Assembly: GCA_029245955.1 (NCBI GenBank)
Contig: JAQWOH010000038.1
Location: 186,001-250,000, forward strand
From: Fuerstiella sp.
GTDB taxonomy: Bacteria; Planctomycetota; Planctomycetia; Planctomycetales; Planctomycetaceae
Reading direction: 5' to 3'
DNA: 64,000 nt
The notes beneath the pieces were generated by a model that was given only the letters and a program-made list of their open reading frames with translations, had not been told where the DNA came from and ran no database searches. Of the stretch, positions 11,101-22,176 are shown piece after piece. The position numbers were made by a program, and so were the translations under genes. Within the stretch, counting starts at the first letter, position 1, and every line of letters starts with the position of its first letter.

Positions 11101-12286
11101 CATGGCAGCGGGCGCAGGACACCGTCAGGCCCAGAAATGCCTTGCTGAAGGCATTGATCTGGTCGTCGATGAATCGAACTTTTTCATCCAGGGCGTCCGT
11201 GGGAGCAAAACCGTGAAAGACCATGCGCCAGTGAGCCGGCCCGATCGCGGATTCGTTGATCCCCAGAGATTCGTTAATCCGTGGAGTGGCCAGCAGATCC
11301 CCCGCTACGTGTTCCCGCACCAACTGATCGAACGGAATGTCTGCATTCAGCGCCCGTATCATGTAGTCGCGGTACCGCCATGCCTGTACGATTTCCGGAT
11401 CGCCTTCGCTGCCGTGCGATTCGGCATAACGAATCCAGTCCATCCAGTGTCGCGCCCACCGCTCGCCAAAGCGCGGGCTGGTAAGCAGTTCGTCTACCAG
11501 CTGCGCCACAACATCTTCGCGTGTCTGTTCTGACGCCGTGGCAATTCGCTTGGTCCATGCTGCGGCTTCGTCACTGCCAGGTGGCAGTCCGGTCAGATTA
11601 AAGTACAGTCGACGGACCAGGGTCATCGGTGGCGCGGGTGCGGAAGGCATAAGGTCGGCAGCGTGACGTCTGGCTTCAATGAAGCGATCAATCGGATGCT
11701 TCGTCCATTTCTGATTCTTGACGGTTGGTGGTACAGGATCGCGAACCGGTTGAAAACTCCACCATTGTTTTCGTCTGTGCAGTGTGGCATCCCACGACGT
11801 GATGTCCGCCAGTTCTGCTGCTGAGGGCGCGTGTTTGCGCGGATCTGGAGCCCCGTCTGCAATCCACTTTTCAAAGTTTGCAATCACTCGGTCATCCAGT
11901 TTCGGCCCGTTCTGCGGCATCTCGAGTCCCTTGACCTCGTGCCGCAGAATCAACAGCAGCTGACTTTTTGCAGGATTGCCGGGCACCACGATCGGCCCAC
12001 CAGCGCCACCCTTCAGCAACGCTGTACCGTGATCGACGGCCAGATCTCCCTCTGCCACATCGGAGCTGTTATGACACTCGTAACAATGCTCAACCAGCAC
12101 GGGGCGGATGCGTGATTCAAAAAAATCCAGTTGTGCCTGGGTCGGGTCGGCGGCCAGTGCCGGCCTCGCAGGCAATGCGGCAACGACGGTGCTGAGGATC
12201 AACTTTTGAAACATTGTGGAGCACAGCCAGCCGTGACGTTGCCGGTTTCTGTTATTGTTAAGTCGCGATTTAATGTATGGCTTCAT
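8132..12286 (-). CDS. DUF1549/DUF1553 planctomycete cytochrome C protein with inserted LamG domain
   Basis: 1384 residues, much longer than the usual 750-1000. In order: signal peptide (a start at 12214, [11 protein letters not shown], gives a cleaner one than the ATG at 12286); PSCyt1 haem motif CYECH near residue 68; DUF1549 (FIEARR ... [18 protein letters not shown]); a second CxxCH ([10 protein letters not shown]) closing DUF1549; an extra beta-rich segment; DUF1553 ([13 protein letters not shown] ... [12 protein letters not shown]); a coiled segment; a LamG/concanavalin-like domain ([17 protein letters not shown] to [13 protein letters not shown]); and finally [18 protein letters not shown], the normal end of DUF1553. 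The LamG module therefore sits inside DUF1553, just before its terminal helix. It could bind a polysaccharide substrate (inference). It overlaps the DUF1501 gene by 11 bases. Confidence 0.92.
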   Translation of the reverse strand: MKPYIKSRLNNNRNRQRHGWLCSTMFQKLILSTVVAALPARPALAADPTQAQLDFFESRIRPVLVEHCYECHNSSDVAEGDLAVDHGTALLKGGAGGPIVVPGNPAKSQLLLILRHEVKGLEMPQNGPKLDDRVIANFEKWIADGAPDPRKHAPSAAELADITSWDATLHRRKQWWSFQPVRDPVPPTVKNQKWTKHPIDRFIEARRHAADLMPSAPAPPMTLVRRLYFNLTGLPPGSDEAAAWTKRIATASEQTREDVVAQLVDELLTSPRFGERWARHWMDWIRYAESHGSEGDPEIVQAWRYRDYMIRALNADIPFDQLVREHVAGDLLATPRINESLGINESAIGPAHWRMVFHGFAPTDALDEKVRFIDDQINAFSKAFLGLTVSCARCHDHKFDAISQKDYYAMFGILGSCRPGRTVIDLPDRVNRHRSELAALKPRIRSAVAGHWEASLEALGQRISADEGPWMQADKPEKLLHPVHNIHKATANDENLANAWQRQVQSFEQQKAGWDKRRTRVPMQRWDLTTRHDYAKWFTTGSGLPEQPHSAGEFAVAATGDLALTGIYPAAVFSHALSAKHAGRLTSDDVTIGDNTELWIRVAGDAGASVRYVVQDYPRNGTVYPVKKLDNQWRWQRFDLAYWNGDDVHIELATANDAPLLVANQPRSWFAVREALLLKKDEPAPVEFREFLAPVFAAASGQPPSSLADIASVYVAAIRTSIEAWKNETATDAQALLLDACLRQGLLPNRLDTMSAVRPLITEYRRLEEQIPEPTRVPGLDETYATNQRLFERGNHKLPQDAVPRRFLEAIDATPYQTSLSGRLELAEDLLRDDNPLTRRVIVNRVWHHLFGRGIVSTPDNFGQLGDQPSHPQLLDWLATRFVDDGWSLRQLIRSIVTSRTWQLSCRASAAARERDPENRLLSHANVRRLEAEAIRDLLLTVSGKIEHQLAGPPTDGGSPRRSVYMRVRRNSLAPFLRAFDFPEPYTSVGRRDATNVPAQSLTMMNNPQTAAYAASWAGRILSDSSLNSDADRIGRMFLTAFGRPATSAEVVRVQNYLAASRQRMKTQQQKVSDLNKGIAERRSDIEDITSPVRKRLLRAAEADASQREQNLPQPVGRWEFDESVNDLVGAAHGELRSGAHITNGALFATGGGHVVTQPIQMSLKAKTLEAWVQLDNLNQRGGGVITIQTPDGIMFDSIVFGERDPRQWMAGSNGFARTQSFNGPQEQEAVKQPVHAAIVYHADGRIMGYRNGRPYGKPYKSNGPFEFKAGEAVISFGLRHLPAGGNRMLAGRVIRAQLYDRALSAEEVAATSGVAPTFISESQVLAELSPENREAVARLSETVKLLETELQQLGPVPMTVSAAVLWSELAQALFTFKEFIYVR

Positions 12287-12886
12287 TTGTTGTATTCATC
12301 GCTGCAGGTCAGACTGATTCCAATTCAGGACCGTAGACGCGGATCGGAGCCATGTCAATCCGACCGTGACGTCCTGCGTGGGGACTCAGACCTTCAAATA
12401 CACTGAGTTTGGTTCAGGTCGCGTCGAGTCGGAGGAAGCTGATTCTGAGCTTAGCGGCGATCGATGAATTGGGTGGGTTCTGTAATACCGAAAGTCTGCG
12501 TATGGGAAAATTTGTTTCTGTGCAACGTGCCGGAATCGAATGCGTGACTTCGATTCTCATACACCACTTCGTCACTAACGAAAAATCTCCGGCTTCCAGA
12601 CGCAGAGCAGACGGCTTGGTGAGATTTAAGCGTTTTGTGAATTCGCAGCTACGTCACTGTTCCGGAACCTGAGGTGGCGTGACAGCCGCTGACGATCTGA
12701 GCCACCAGAACAGCTCGGTATGGCCGAATGCTGTTGCGGAGATGTCAGGAACAGTTACCATGAATTTAACGCATGTTCGGAGCAGTCGGCCGCCGATGTC
12801 CGCGAGTCGTCTCTCGTGCTGCTGGTCAGTGAAGCTGCACCATCGAACGATTCTTCAGTGACCACCGTAAAGTTTTCACCTCGGTG
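12287..12886. other. Intergenic, no gene seen
   Basis: This 600-base stretch lies between the start of the DUF1549/1553 gene and the end of the next minus-strand gene. Short plus-strand frames are present but lack motifs or ribosome binding sites. It should contain the promoter for the minus-strand cytochrome operon; I cannot point to a convincing one. Confidence 0.4.
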
Positions 12887-14992
12887 TTATGAGTCAAGCC
12901 GGTCTGTCAGCAGTGGAGCGAATGTTTTGTCAAATCCTCCTCCGGTCAGTGACCCACTCACGATAATTGCCTCCGCTGAGAAATTCGCGGTCCAGGTGCC
13001 CCCCTGAATCTGGCAGTCGTCGATCAGGAAACCCTTGCGGCGGCAAACGTCGACGGCACCGAAATGCTGCCAGACAATGCCATGCGTTTCCAGGCACAAC
13101 AGAGTGCGACGCTGTTTCCCGTCGTCGTGGCTGAGCCCGAACAGCACGGCGCCGTCCGGTTCGTCAGCAACGCCGCCTTGTTGAAGTTCGATCTCGGTGT
13201 ATGTGAATGCCAGCGTTTCATCAGACGTGATAACGCCCAGGATATGCTGCACGGCCGCAGGTGATAACTTCTTCATGCGGACGTGGTCGTCAGTGCTTGC
13301 GGCGAGTCGTTTCTGAAACGTTGTGTCCAGCAATGCCAGAGCCTCGTCGTGAGTACGACGATAATAGGCGGCGGTTTCCAGCAGCAGTTCCTGAATGTGC
13401 TGGTTGCAGGCCCCTGTTGCCACAGCGCATTGCATCAATGCCGCCAGGTAATCATCGGTCATCGGTCCGGCCGGGTCCAGGTTCGGCGGTTCGAATGTGG
13501 CTTCTTCGGACTGTTGCCTAAGCTGATTCAGCAGCACGGTCCGCCGGTCCAGCGAAACATGACTCATCAGTTGTGTCTCTGCGACCAGCATTGATGCGGT
13601 GTCGCCCGGTACGCAGAGGACGGCAGTAAGAAAGCGGTGGACAGAGGTCAGCGAATGCTCGGCCTGTGCTTCCAGTGACGTAGCTTGAGCGGTTCCTGAC
13701 AGAGTGAGCTTTAAGTCGAAACGGGTTTCCAGGTCGTGTTGCCAGGCGACTCGGTCTGCATCTGCTCCGTGAATATGCTGGCTGAAAAATGCCTCCAGCT
13801 TTGTGACAATCTCTTCGCGGTCTGCACGGGACAGCACAGCTGGATCCTCGATGCGCAATCCCGCCGACCGATGTCCGGCCAGGCACCGATACAGATAGAT
13901 GCGGTCATATTCACTGCGGAGCTGTAAGGCGGTGACTTCACGCAGGGCCTGACTGAGTGCTTCACGTGATTCTGGAAAGCTGCGCAGCAGCTCTGTCAGT
14001 TCTGTGCCGAATATCCATGCGGCATCGCGCTGTCGAAACCCCGGTCCGTAAATATTGGAAACCTCGGTGCCGATAACCGTGACAACATCGTGAAGTATAC
14101 CGACGGCCTGCCGATCCACCACGTTCTCAACCACGTGTTGTGCGCCGCGGCGACCGAGTTCCGTGGCCAGCCACCATGCGCCAAGTGTCACAGGATTCAT
14201 TCCCGCTGCCATGCGACCCGCGTAGGCACCGCGAGTGACGTACTTCAGCCACGGGGCGACTTGCTGGTAGGTGCCGTATCCCTGCACCGCCTTCTGGATA
14301 TATCCATACATCTCGTTGATGTTGTATCGCTTGATGTCCACGGGAAGCTGTTCCAGCAGGACCAGCATGTGCAGGCAGATGCGACTGGCTGATCTCGCCA
14401 GATTTTCGAAGCTTGTTTCCAGCAGCGGATTGTCGCTTGTCGGCGAGTAAACCTTTGCGACGCGCTGAATGAGATCCACTACGTCCGATCGAATTGACTC
14501 AGCATCGATCTTTCCTGCGACGTTGTACCCGTTCTGTCGGATCTTCTCGTAGACCCGTTCTGCCTCAGCCTCCAGCAGCGTCTGAACTTTCCGATCCGCT
14601 TCTGATAGTCTCAGTGTCGTTGCGACATCGTTCGTTCCGGCCGTCTGCGAAGTGGGGTATTCGGTGAATTCCTGAAAACGAACGGTTTGCTCGGCCAAGG
14701 TGCGTTCTCGGTCTGCCAGACGCTCGGCAAACGCCTGTAATTCGTGTGCTTCGGCCTGCCGCCACGACTCAAACTCTGCCCGTTCGTCCGCAGACTCCTC
14801 AGCCAGTGTCTCAGACCCAAGTTCACCTTCCGGACGAATAAAGAAAATACTGCTGGCGGATAATGTCGCTCCCAGCAGAATGCCGCTGAGTGAGAATTTG
14901 CCTGGAGCGTTTGCCAGGACTGCGCCCGCGACCACAAATCCCACGCCGGCAGTCACCAGAGCAATTGCCACCCGATGCCGTTTTGACTTCAT
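12887..14992 (-). CDS. Membrane-anchored coiled-coil protein, unrecognised family
   Basis: 701 residues from the ATG at 14992, chosen because AGGAAA precedes it at a good distance; a TTG eight codons upstream is less likely. Residues about 7-45 form two hydrophobic helices separated by a short Gly/Pro turn, followed by FIRPEGE. Residues about 50-105 are a charged coiled coil rich in Glu/Arg/Ala. The rest is a mostly helical soluble domain with a Gly/Ala-rich stretch near 240-290 (RGAYAGRMAAGMNP). No enzyme motif seen. The layout (membrane hairpin plus coiled coil plus helical body) resembles partners of membrane-remodelling GTPases, and two such GTPases lie 8 kb away on the other strand; that link is only a guess. 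Confidence 0.65.
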   Translation of the reverse strand: MKSKRHRVAIALVTAGVGFVVAGAVLANAPGKFSLSGILLGATLSASSIFFIRPEGELGSETLAEESADERAEFESWRQAEAHELQAFAERLADRERTLAEQTVRFQEFTEYPTSQTAGTNDVATTLRLSEADRKVQTLLEAEAERVYEKIRQNGYNVAGKIDAESIRSDVVDLIQRVAKVYSPTSDNPLLETSFENLARSASRICLHMLVLLEQLPVDIKRYNINEMYGYIQKAVQGYGTYQQVAPWLKYVTRGAYAGRMAAGMNPVTLGAWWLATELGRRGAQHVVENVVDRQAVGILHDVVTVIGTEVSNIYGPGFRQRDAAWIFGTELTELLRSFPESREALSQALREVTALQLRSEYDRIYLYRCLAGHRSAGLRIEDPAVLSRADREEIVTKLEAFFSQHIHGADADRVAWQHDLETRFDLKLTLSGTAQATSLEAQAEHSLTSVHRFLTAVLCVPGDTASMLVAETQLMSHVSLDRRTVLLNQLRQQSEEATFEPPNLDPAGPMTDDYLAALMQCAVATGACNQHIQELLLETAAYYRRTHDEALALLDTTFQKRLAASTDDHVRMKKLSPAAVQHILGVITSDETLAFTYTEIELQQGGVADEPDGAVLFGLSHDDGKQRRTLLCLETHGIVWQHFGAVDVCRRKGFLIDDCQIQGGTWTANFSAEAIIVSGSLTGGGFDKTFAPLLTDRLDS

Positions 14993-15924
14993 TATGCACT
15001 TTTCCTGAAACAAGCTGGTACGGTGTGCAGCCTATCCCGGCTGATTTTTTGTGTCTACTTGGGTGGGCTCCGGAAATTACGTGGGTGCAGCTGATTACCA
15101 TTTCCGCAGCTGAGAATTCGAATTCCGGAGGCCCGAGATCGTTCCGCCCTCGTCTTCAGCGGCGTGTCTAATTCGGCACGGCCGACGTGGAGTTGTCTTC
15201 TGGCCTGCGAAACTGCTGTCTGGACGCGGCTGATCACCACAATTGCGCGGCCGAATCGGATTGTTGTCATCCATTCGATAACAACAGAACTCAGCTTGAG
15301 TTGGGCCAAAGATTTTGGGTGCTCAGGCTCCGGCGATTGAACGCTTGTTATCTGTCACGATTATGAGAAAATCTCTGAGCTCTCGTAATACTGGGTGGCT
15401 TACGCAGCAAAGTGCGGAAAATGAGCCATTCGGTATATCAGGTCGGCCCCCAGCTTTTTTGTTGGGCCAGGAAACAGGAATGAAGTTGTCTGTTCGCCAA
15501 AATTTGGAGTGTTTTGAAGCGAATTCGCTGAATGGTGGTCCCCTTGGAGCGTCACTGCACTTGTTGCGCAGTCAACCCTATTTAGTTAAACCAACTGCGG
15601 CTGTGCCGCCACCAGATTCAAGCGACGGCTCGAAAGTACGAGGTCGCGCCCGCGGATCGCTGCTCTTAACGCAACTGCAACACGATTTGCCTGGAAAAAG
15701 GTCAAAACCTCGTGTTGCTTTATCGAAAGCAGCGACGACGGCCGGATCCACATAAGCCACCGTCTAAATGAACAACAGACGTGTGGTAAACGACTTCGGG
15801 TGGCGAAGTCGTCGCGCACGCCGTGCCGGTCCGGTTGACTCGGCAACGAATTCCGGGTTTCTCCCGGCAGGGTCGTTGACGTTCGTCAGCATGCGACCAG
15901 GCAGAATCACAGAGAGAAAATAAA
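14993..15924. other. Divergent intergenic region upstream of gltB
   Basis: 930 bases between a minus-strand gene and gltB, so it must carry divergent promoters. It holds a perfect 12-base palindrome GAATTCGAATTC (15114-15125), a spaced inverted repeat CGGAAAT/ATTTCCG (15071-15077 and 15100-15106) and a small hairpin CCGGG/CCCGG (15853-15867) in the gltB leader. Short frames on both strands show no family features. No clear sigma-54 site was found although gltB is often nitrogen-regulated. Confidence 0.35.
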
Positions 15925-18900
15925 ATGGAAGACAGCCGAGGCAACGAATATCCACGTGCGATGCGTCCTTCGTTCGGGGCTCCGGAGGCCACGGGTCTGT
16001 ACGACCCGGCCAATGAGCATGAAAATTGCGGTGTTGGTTTTGTCGCTCATATTAAAGGTCAACGGTCTCGATCGATTATTACGGACGCAGATCGCATTCT
16101 GCGGCATATGGATCACCGCGGCGCCTGTGGTTGCGAAGAGAATACTGGTGACGGTGCCGGTATGCTCACGGGGCTGCCGACCAGCTTTCTGAAACGAGTT
16201 GCCAAAGAGGATATTGGCATCGATCTGCCGGAACCCGGCGACTACGGCGCCGGAATCGTTTTTCTGCCGCAGAATGAAGCTCAGCGCGCACAGTGCAAGT
16301 CAACGGTTGAAGAGCTGATTGTTCAGCAGGGACAGACATTGCTGGGCTGGCGCAGGCTGCCCGTTGACTTTAACGGTGCCGACATCGGCAGGACCGCTCG
16401 CGATTTCGCTCCCCATATGGAGATGCTGTTTGTGGGCGCTGCCAGCGGGCTGGATGCGGATGCGCTGGAGCGACAGCTGTTCGTGATTCGCAAACTGGCG
16501 AGTCACAGACTGCGCAACAGCGATATGTCTGAAGCACAGTCGTTTTACGTCTGTTCGCTGTCGACGAAACTGATTATTTACAAAGGGATGTTGACATCCT
16601 TTCAGGTGTTGCCGTTCTTTAAAGACCTGCAGGCGGAAGACTACACCAGTCACCTGGCGATGGTTCACAGTCGGTTTGCCACAAACACGTTCCCGAGCTG
16701 GGACCGCGCTCAGCCCCTGCGATTCATGTCACACAATGGCGAGATCAATACCGTCAAGGGCAACAGTAACTGGATGTATGCCCGACAGGGCGTGATGGAA
16801 AGCGAACTCTGGGGAGACGATCTGCAGAAGCTGTTTCCCATTGTCGAACCTCACACGTCAGATTCCGGCTGTTTCGACAATGCTCTGGAGATGCTGTACC
16901 ACAGCGGTCGGACTCTGCAGGAAGTCGTCATGATGATGATTCCGGAAGCGTGGCAGAATCACAGTACCATGCCGGAAGACAAGAGAGCATTCTACGAATA
17001 CTACAGCTCTCTGCAGGAACCGTGGGACGGGCCGGCATCCGTTTCCTTCACTGACGGACATTACATCGGAGCGACGCTGGACCGCAACGGCCTGCGTCCC
17101 AGCCGCTACTATGTCACAAAGGACGATCGTGTTGTGATGGCCAGCGAAGTCGGTGTGCTGGATATCGAACCTGACAACGTCGCGTATAAGGGACGACTGC
17201 AACCGGGCCGAATGTTCCTGGTTGACTTTGAAGAAGGCCGAATCATTGATGACGGCGAGCTGAAGACCGATGTTGCGTCTCGGCGACCGTACCGTAACTG
17301 GCTGGACCGGGAACGAATTCTGTTGTCAGACATTCCGACGGGCTGCAAGCCGAAGTACTATCAGGGACAGGATCTGTTCAGCCGTATGCAGGCCTTCGGT
17401 TACACCACCGAGACCATGCAGTTTATGTTGATTCCGCTGATGCAGGCGAAGAAGGATCCGATTGGTTCAATGGGCAACGACGCCGCACTGGCGTGTCTCA
17501 GTGACCAGGCTCGCATGCCCTACGACTACTTTCGTCAGTTGTTTGCTCAGGTGACCAATCCCGCGATCGACTCGATTCGGGAAGAGGTCATTATGTCGCT
17601 GGAATGCTATATTGGTCCGGAAGGCAATCTGCTGGACACCACCGACAAGCAGTGTCATCGCCTTGCTCTGCCACACCCGATTCTCAGCAATCAGGAACTG
17701 GCGAATCTGAAAGACATGGATCATCGCGGGTGGCGGTCGAAAGTGATCGACACAACGTATGCAAAGTCAGACGGTCCCGATGGTCTGCAGCCGGCATTGA
17801 AACGGATTTGTGACGAAGCTCGCCTGGCCATCAAGGATGGTTTCAGCGTCATCATCCTGTCCGACCGCACTATTGGTCCGGACCGTATTCCGGTCAGTTC
17901 TCTGCTGGCGACCGGAGCTGTTCACCATCACCTGGTACGTCACGAAGAACGCACTCAGATCGGCATTGTCGTCGAATCGGGTGAAGCTAGAGAGGTCCAC
18001 CATTTCTGCCTGCTGATCGGTTACGGAGCTGACGCTGTGAATCCGTATATGGCGATCTATGCGTTGCGTCAGGCAGTTGTTGAGGGCAGTCTTTCCGAAG
18101 ACTTTACCGGTCAGGAAATCGTGCAGATTTACCGACTGGGCGTCGCTAAAGGCATGCTGAAAGTGATGGCCAAGATGGGCATCAGTACGCTGGCCAGCTA
18201 CAAGGGCGCTCAGATCTTTGAGGCCGTTGGTCTCTCCATCGATGTCGTCGATCTGTGCTTCGCAGGAACAGCCAGCCGGATCAAGGGGGTCGGCTTCGAT
18301 GTTCTGGCTCAGGAAGCGTTGATTCGTCATCACGTCGGCTATCCGGACAACCCTGACAGCGTCACTCAGGAACTTACCAACCCGGGGTTGTTCCATTGGC
18401 GACGGAACGGCGAAAAGCATGCGTGGAATCCGCACACGATCGGTCGCATTCAGCAGGCAGCGCGCACCGGCGACAGGAATGCATATAAAGATTTCAGCAA
18501 GCTGATCAACAGCGAAACCACCCGTGCCTGCCATCTGCGGGGTCTGCTTAAGTTTCGCGCCGGCAATGCGATTCCGCTGAATGAAGTTGAGCCTGCCAGC
18601 GAAATCGTCAAGCGATTCTGTACCGGCGCCATGAGCTTCGGGTCAATTTCGGCAGAATCTCACGAGACGCTGGCGATCGCCATGAACCGTCTGGGTGGCA
18701 AGAGCAACACGGGCGAAGGTGGCGAACGATACGCCCGCTTCACTCCCGACGAAAACGGAGATTTGAGGCGTTCGGCGATCAAGCAGGTTGCCAGCGGCCG
18801 ATTTGGTGTGACGTCGTGGTATCTGACCAACAGCGACGAATTGCAGATCAAGATTTCTCAGGGTGCGAAGCCCGGCGAAGGTGGTGAACTGCCTGGTCAC

Positions 18901-20502
18901 AAAGTCGACAAAGTTATCGCGGAAACCCGTCTGTCAACGCGCGGGGTCGGACTCATTAGTCCGCCACCGCATCATGATATCTATTCCATCGAAGACCTTT
19001 CTCAGCTGATTTACGATCTGAAAAACGCCAATCGCCGTGCTCGCATCAGCGTAAAACTGGTGTCTGAGGTCGGGGTCGGGACAGTCGCGTCCGGAGTAGC
19101 AAAAGGACATGCCGACAACATTCTGATTTCCGGCAGTGAAGGAGGTACGGGGGCGTCACCGCTGACCAGCATCAAGCACGCCGGTTTGCCGTGGGAACTG
19201 GGCATCGCGGAAACTCATCAGACTCTCGTTATGAACGACCTGCGCAGCCGTGTGCGACTGCAGACGGACGGCCAGCTGAAAACGGGGCGAGATGTTGCTG
19301 TTGCAACGCTGCTGGGCGCCGAAGAATACGGTTTCAGCACGGCTCCGCTGATTACCGTTGGCTGTATCATGATGAGAAAGTGCCACCTGAATACGTGTCC
19401 TGTAGGCATCGCCACCCAGGACCCGGAACTGAGGAAGAAGTTTGCCGGTAAACCGGAACATGTCGTCAACTACCTGTTCATGGTGGCCGAGGAAACTCGC
19501 GAGATCATGGCGGAGCTCGGTTTTCGCACGATTAACGAAATGGTCGGCCGCTGCGACATGCTTGAAGTTGACCGCGATGTTGCCCACTGGAAAGCAAAGA
19601 ACATCGATCTGACTCCAATTCTGACGCTGGCCGAAAAGCCACACGAGAATGTGCAGACCTACTGCACCATCGATCAGAAGCACGGGCTGGAGGAAGTTCG
19701 TGATATGGAGCTGCTGCAAAAGTGCAAAGCGGCTATAGAAAAGAAACAACGCGTTCGAGTCGATACGCACATTCAGAACATCGACCGTGCTTTCGGCACG
19801 ATCCTGAGCAACGAGGTCAGCAGAGCACACGGACCGGATGGACTGCCCGATGGCACGATTCACATCAAGGCCAACGGTTCGGCGGGGCAAAGTGTCGGCG
19901 CCTGGAGCACAAAGGGTGTGACGATTGAAATCGAAGGTGATGCCAACGACTACGCCGGTAAGGGCCTGTCCGGCGGCCGTCTGATTATCTATCCGCACAA
20001 GGACAGTACGTTTACCCCGGCAGAAAATATTGTCATCGGCAACGTCGCTCTGTACGGCGCGACCAGCGGTGAAGCGTATTTTCGCGGCGTCGCCGCAGAA
20101 CGGTTCTGTGTGCGTAACTCCGGAGCTCATGCGGTGATCGAAGGTGTCGGTGATCATGGCTGCGAGTACATGACCGGCGGTCGAGCGGTAATTCTGGGCC
20201 CGACCGGACGTAACTTTGCGGCTGGGATGTCCGGTGGCGTTGCCTATGTGCTGGACCCTGATGATAAGTTCCTGGTGAACTGCAATCTGGAGACAGTTGC
20301 TCTGGAGAAAGTAGAAACGGCAGAAGACGCTGCCGAGCTGAAGACCATGATCGAAAATCATCAACAGCACACCGGTTCCGAAACGGCCCGTAAGATCCTG
20401 AGCGACTGGGACATGGCCTTCACGAACTTCGTGAAGGTCATGCCGGTGGATTACAAGCGTGCGTTGAAGGAAATCGCTGAAGAAGAGGCGGCGGCGAGCT
20501 AG
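15925..20502 (+). CDS. gltB: Glutamate synthase (NADPH) large subunit
   Basis: 1525 residues, the full length expected. It transfers the amide of glutamine to 2-oxoglutarate, giving two glutamates. Domains in order: class-II amidotransferase whose nucleophile is Cys35 (ENCGVGFVAH), meaning a 34-residue propeptide is removed; central domain (about 480-780); FMN-binding synthase domain (about 830-1200, with SGSEGGTGASPL); and the 3Fe-4S cluster cysteines 1147, 1153 and 1158 (CIMMRKCHLNTC). The C-terminal GXGXG beta-helix (about 1270-1460) contains repeated Gly-rich turns such as GDHGCEYMTGG. The start is preceded by AGAGAG seven bases upstream. gltD follows 174 bases later on the same strand, so the two subunits are made together. 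Nothing unusual. Confidence 0.98.
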   Translation: MEDSRGNEYPRAMRPSFGAPEATGLYDPANEHENCGVGFVAHIKGQRSRSIITDADRILRHMDHRGACGCEENTGDGAGMLTGLPTSFLKRVAKEDIGIDLPEPGDYGAGIVFLPQNEAQRAQCKSTVEELIVQQGQTLLGWRRLPVDFNGADIGRTARDFAPHMEMLFVGAASGLDADALERQLFVIRKLASHRLRNSDMSEAQSFYVCSLSTKLIIYKGMLTSFQVLPFFKDLQAEDYTSHLAMVHSRFATNTFPSWDRAQPLRFMSHNGEINTVKGNSNWMYARQGVMESELWGDDLQKLFPIVEPHTSDSGCFDNALEMLYHSGRTLQEVVMMMIPEAWQNHSTMPEDKRAFYEYYSSLQEPWDGPASVSFTDGHYIGATLDRNGLRPSRYYVTKDDRVVMASEVGVLDIEPDNVAYKGRLQPGRMFLVDFEEGRIIDDGELKTDVASRRPYRNWLDRERILLSDIPTGCKPKYYQGQDLFSRMQAFGYTTETMQFMLIPLMQAKKDPIGSMGNDAALACLSDQARMPYDYFRQLFAQVTNPAIDSIREEVIMSLECYIGPEGNLLDTTDKQCHRLALPHPILSNQELANLKDMDHRGWRSKVIDTTYAKSDGPDGLQPALKRICDEARLAIKDGFSVIILSDRTIGPDRIPVSSLLATGAVHHHLVRHEERTQIGIVVESGEAREVHHFCLLIGYGADAVNPYMAIYALRQAVVEGSLSEDFTGQEIVQIYRLGVAKGMLKVMAKMGISTLASYKGAQIFEAVGLSIDVVDLCFAGTASRIKGVGFDVLAQEALIRHHVGYPDNPDSVTQELTNPGLFHWRRNGEKHAWNPHTIGRIQQAARTGDRNAYKDFSKLINSETTRACHLRGLLKFRAGNAIPLNEVEPASEIVKRFCTGAMSFGSISAESHETLAIAMNRLGGKSNTGEGGERYARFTPDENGDLRRSAIKQVASGRFGVTSWYLTNSDELQIKISQGAKPGEGGELPGHKVDKVIAETRLSTRGVGLISPPPHHDIYSIEDLSQLIYDLKNANRRARISVKLVSEVGVGTVASGVAKGHADNILISGSEGGTGASPLTSIKHAGLPWELGIAETHQTLVMNDLRSRVRLQTDGQLKTGRDVAVATLLGAEEYGFSTAPLITVGCIMMRKCHLNTCPVGIATQDPELRKKFAGKPEHVVNYLFMVAEETREIMAELGFRTINEMVGRCDMLEVDRDVAHWKAKNIDLTPILTLAEKPHENVQTYCTIDQKHGLEEVRDMELLQKCKAAIEKKQRVRVDTHIQNIDRAFGTILSNEVSRAHGPDGLPDGTIHIKANGSAGQSVGAWSTKGVTIEIEGDANDYAGKGLSGGRLIIYPHKDSTFTPAENIVIGNVALYGATSGEAYFRGVAAERFCVRNSGAHAVIEGVGDHGCEYMTGGRAVILGPTGRNFAAGMSGGVAYVLDPDDKFLVNCNLETVALEKVETAEDAAELKTMIENHQQHTGSETARKILSDWDMAFTNFVKVMPVDYKRALKEIAEEEAAAS

Positions 20503-20676
20503 TTTCACATTTCTGTCAGTCGGGGTGAAACCCGGCACAGAGCGCTGGCCCGGGTCGCGCCTGACCGGCTGCCAACTTTGGTGGCACTCGCGAATGCGTT
20601 CGACGATATCAACGGAACACAATACATCTGACCTCCAAAGTCAGACCTGGTAAACGAAGAGACGAAGGACTGAGAA

Positions 20677-22176
20677 ATGGGTAAGCCTACCGGCTTTAAG
20701 GAATTCGCACGACAGATCCCTCACGATCGAGACCCTTTACTGCGGATTCTGGACTGGAATGAGTTTCACGAGGATATGCCGGTCGACGACCTGCAGTCTC
20801 AGGGAGCGCGCTGCATGGATTGTGGCGTACCGTTCTGTCACACCGGCGAAATGATGGCCAATATGGCGTCCGGCTGCCCGGTTAATAATCTGATTCCAGA
20901 ATGGAATAACCTGGTTTACAACGGTCGCTGGAAGGACGCGCTGGATCGTCTGCACCGGACCAACAACTTTCCGGAATTTACCGGGCGAGTCTGTCCGGCG
21001 CCGTGCGAGGGTTCATGCTGCCTGGGCGTTAACGAACCTCCGGTAACAATCAAGAATATTGAATGTTCCATCATTGATTACGGTTTTGAACAGGGGTGGG
21101 TGGTTCCTGAACCTCCTGCTGTTCGTACCGGAAAAACGATCGCTGTTGTCGGTTCCGGCCCGGCAGGTTTGGCTTGTGCGGCTCAGTTGAACAAGGCGGG
21201 TCACACTGTGACGGTCTACGAAAAAGACGACCGGGTCGGTGGACTGCTGATGTACGGCATTCCGAACATGAAGCTGGATAAGAAGGCTGTCGTTGAACGG
21301 CGTGTGCAGCTGCTGAAGGAAGAAGGGATTACCTTCGTAACCAATACTGCCGTGGGTCGGGACCTCGCAGCAGCCAAGTTGAAGGAAGGCTTCGATGCTG
21401 TCGTGCTGGCCGTGGGAGCAACTCGACCACGTGACCTGCCGTTGCCGGGCCGAGACGTCAAGGGGATCCATTTCGCCATGGACTTCCTGCGTCCCAATAC
21501 TCGCAGTCTGTTGGATTCCGGCCACGAAGACGGAAACTACATCAGCGCTAAAGATAAGCATGTCGTGGTGATTGGTGGAGGTGATACGGGCACTGACTGC
21601 CTTGGCACGTCCGTTCGGCACGGTTGCAGGAGCATCGTCAATTTTGAAATTGTCGAACGTCCACCGACCGAACGCCCATCCAACAATCCGTGGCCACAAT
21701 GGCCTCGCGTGTTCCGCATTGATTACGGTCACGAAGAAGCCGCTGCAAAGTTCGGGCGGGACCCTCGTGAGTTTTGCGCGTCGACCATCGAATTTGTGGA
21801 CGATGGCAACGGCAACATCAAATCTGTGAAGTCCTGTGAAGTGGACTGGCAGAAGATCACCGAAGGCGGTCCGCCGTTCACACCGATCCCCGGAACGGAA
21901 AAAGAATACCCGGCCGATCTGGTGTTGCTGGCCATGGGCTTCCTGGGGCCTGAAGGTGGTCCGGCGGAGCAGCTTGGTGTCGACATCACTGAAGGTCGGG
22001 GTGGTATGACGTGGTTCAAGGCGGAACACGAGAAGTACACGACCAACGTAGACAACGTATTCGTGGCCGGCGACTGTCGTCGAGGTCAAAGTCTGATTGT
22101 GTGGGCGATCAACGAAGGCCGAGGCTGTGCTCGCGAAGTGGACCGCCACCTGATGGGCACGACCGACCTGCCTTAA
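20677..22176 (+). CDS. gltD: Glutamate synthase (NADPH) small subunit
   Basis: 499 residues. It feeds electrons from NADPH through FAD and iron-sulfur clusters to the large subunit. The N-terminal ferredoxin-like domain carries cysteines 46, 49, 54, 67 and 106, 110, 114, 115 for two 4Fe-4S clusters ([19 protein letters not shown]). The FAD Rossmann motif [12 protein letters not shown] is near residue 152 and the NADPH motif [11 protein letters not shown] near 290. The C-terminal FAD contact is [12 protein letters not shown] near 460. Ribosome binding site AAGGA lies seven bases before ATG. Second gene of the gltBD operon. Confidence 0.98.
   Translation: MGKPTGFKEFARQIPHDRDPLLRILDWNEFHEDMPVDDLQSQGARCMDCGVPFCHTGEMMANMASGCPVNNLIPEWNNLVYNGRWKDALDRLHRTNNFPEFTGRVCPAPCEGSCCLGVNEPPVTIKNIECSIIDYGFEQGWVVPEPPAVRTGKTIAVVGSGPAGLACAAQLNKAGHTVTVYEKDDRVGGLLMYGIPNMKLDKKAVVERRVQLLKEEGITFVTNTAVGRDLAAAKLKEGFDAVVLAVGATRPRDLPLPGRDVKGIHFAMDFLRPNTRSLLDSGHEDGNYISAKDKHVVVIGGGDTGTDCLGTSVRHGCRSIVNFEIVERPPTERPSNNPWPQWPRVFRIDYGHEEAAAKFGRDPREFCASTIEFVDDGNGNIKSVKSCEVDWQKITEGGPPFTPIPGTEKEYPADLVLLAMGFLGPEGGPAEQLGVDITEGRGGMTWFKAEHEKYTTNVDNVFVAGDCRRGQSLIVWAINEGRGCAREVDRHLMGTTDLP

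Noticed and set aside
15114..15125. Palindrome GAATTCGAATTC as operator
   Set aside because: A single overlapping pair of EcoRI-like hexamers, too simple to call a regulator site.
15578..15846. Minus-strand frames upstream of gltB
   Set aside because: 60-86 codons, mutually overlapping in two frames, no recognisable domain; treated as part of the divergent intergenic region.
19156..20622. 488-codon minus-strand frame opposite gltB
   Set aside because: Shadow of a certain gene; no motifs, and its composition mirrors the codon use of gltB.
21013..22149. 378-codon minus-strand frame opposite gltD
   Set aside because: Antisense shadow; the plus strand carries all cofactor motifs of GltD.
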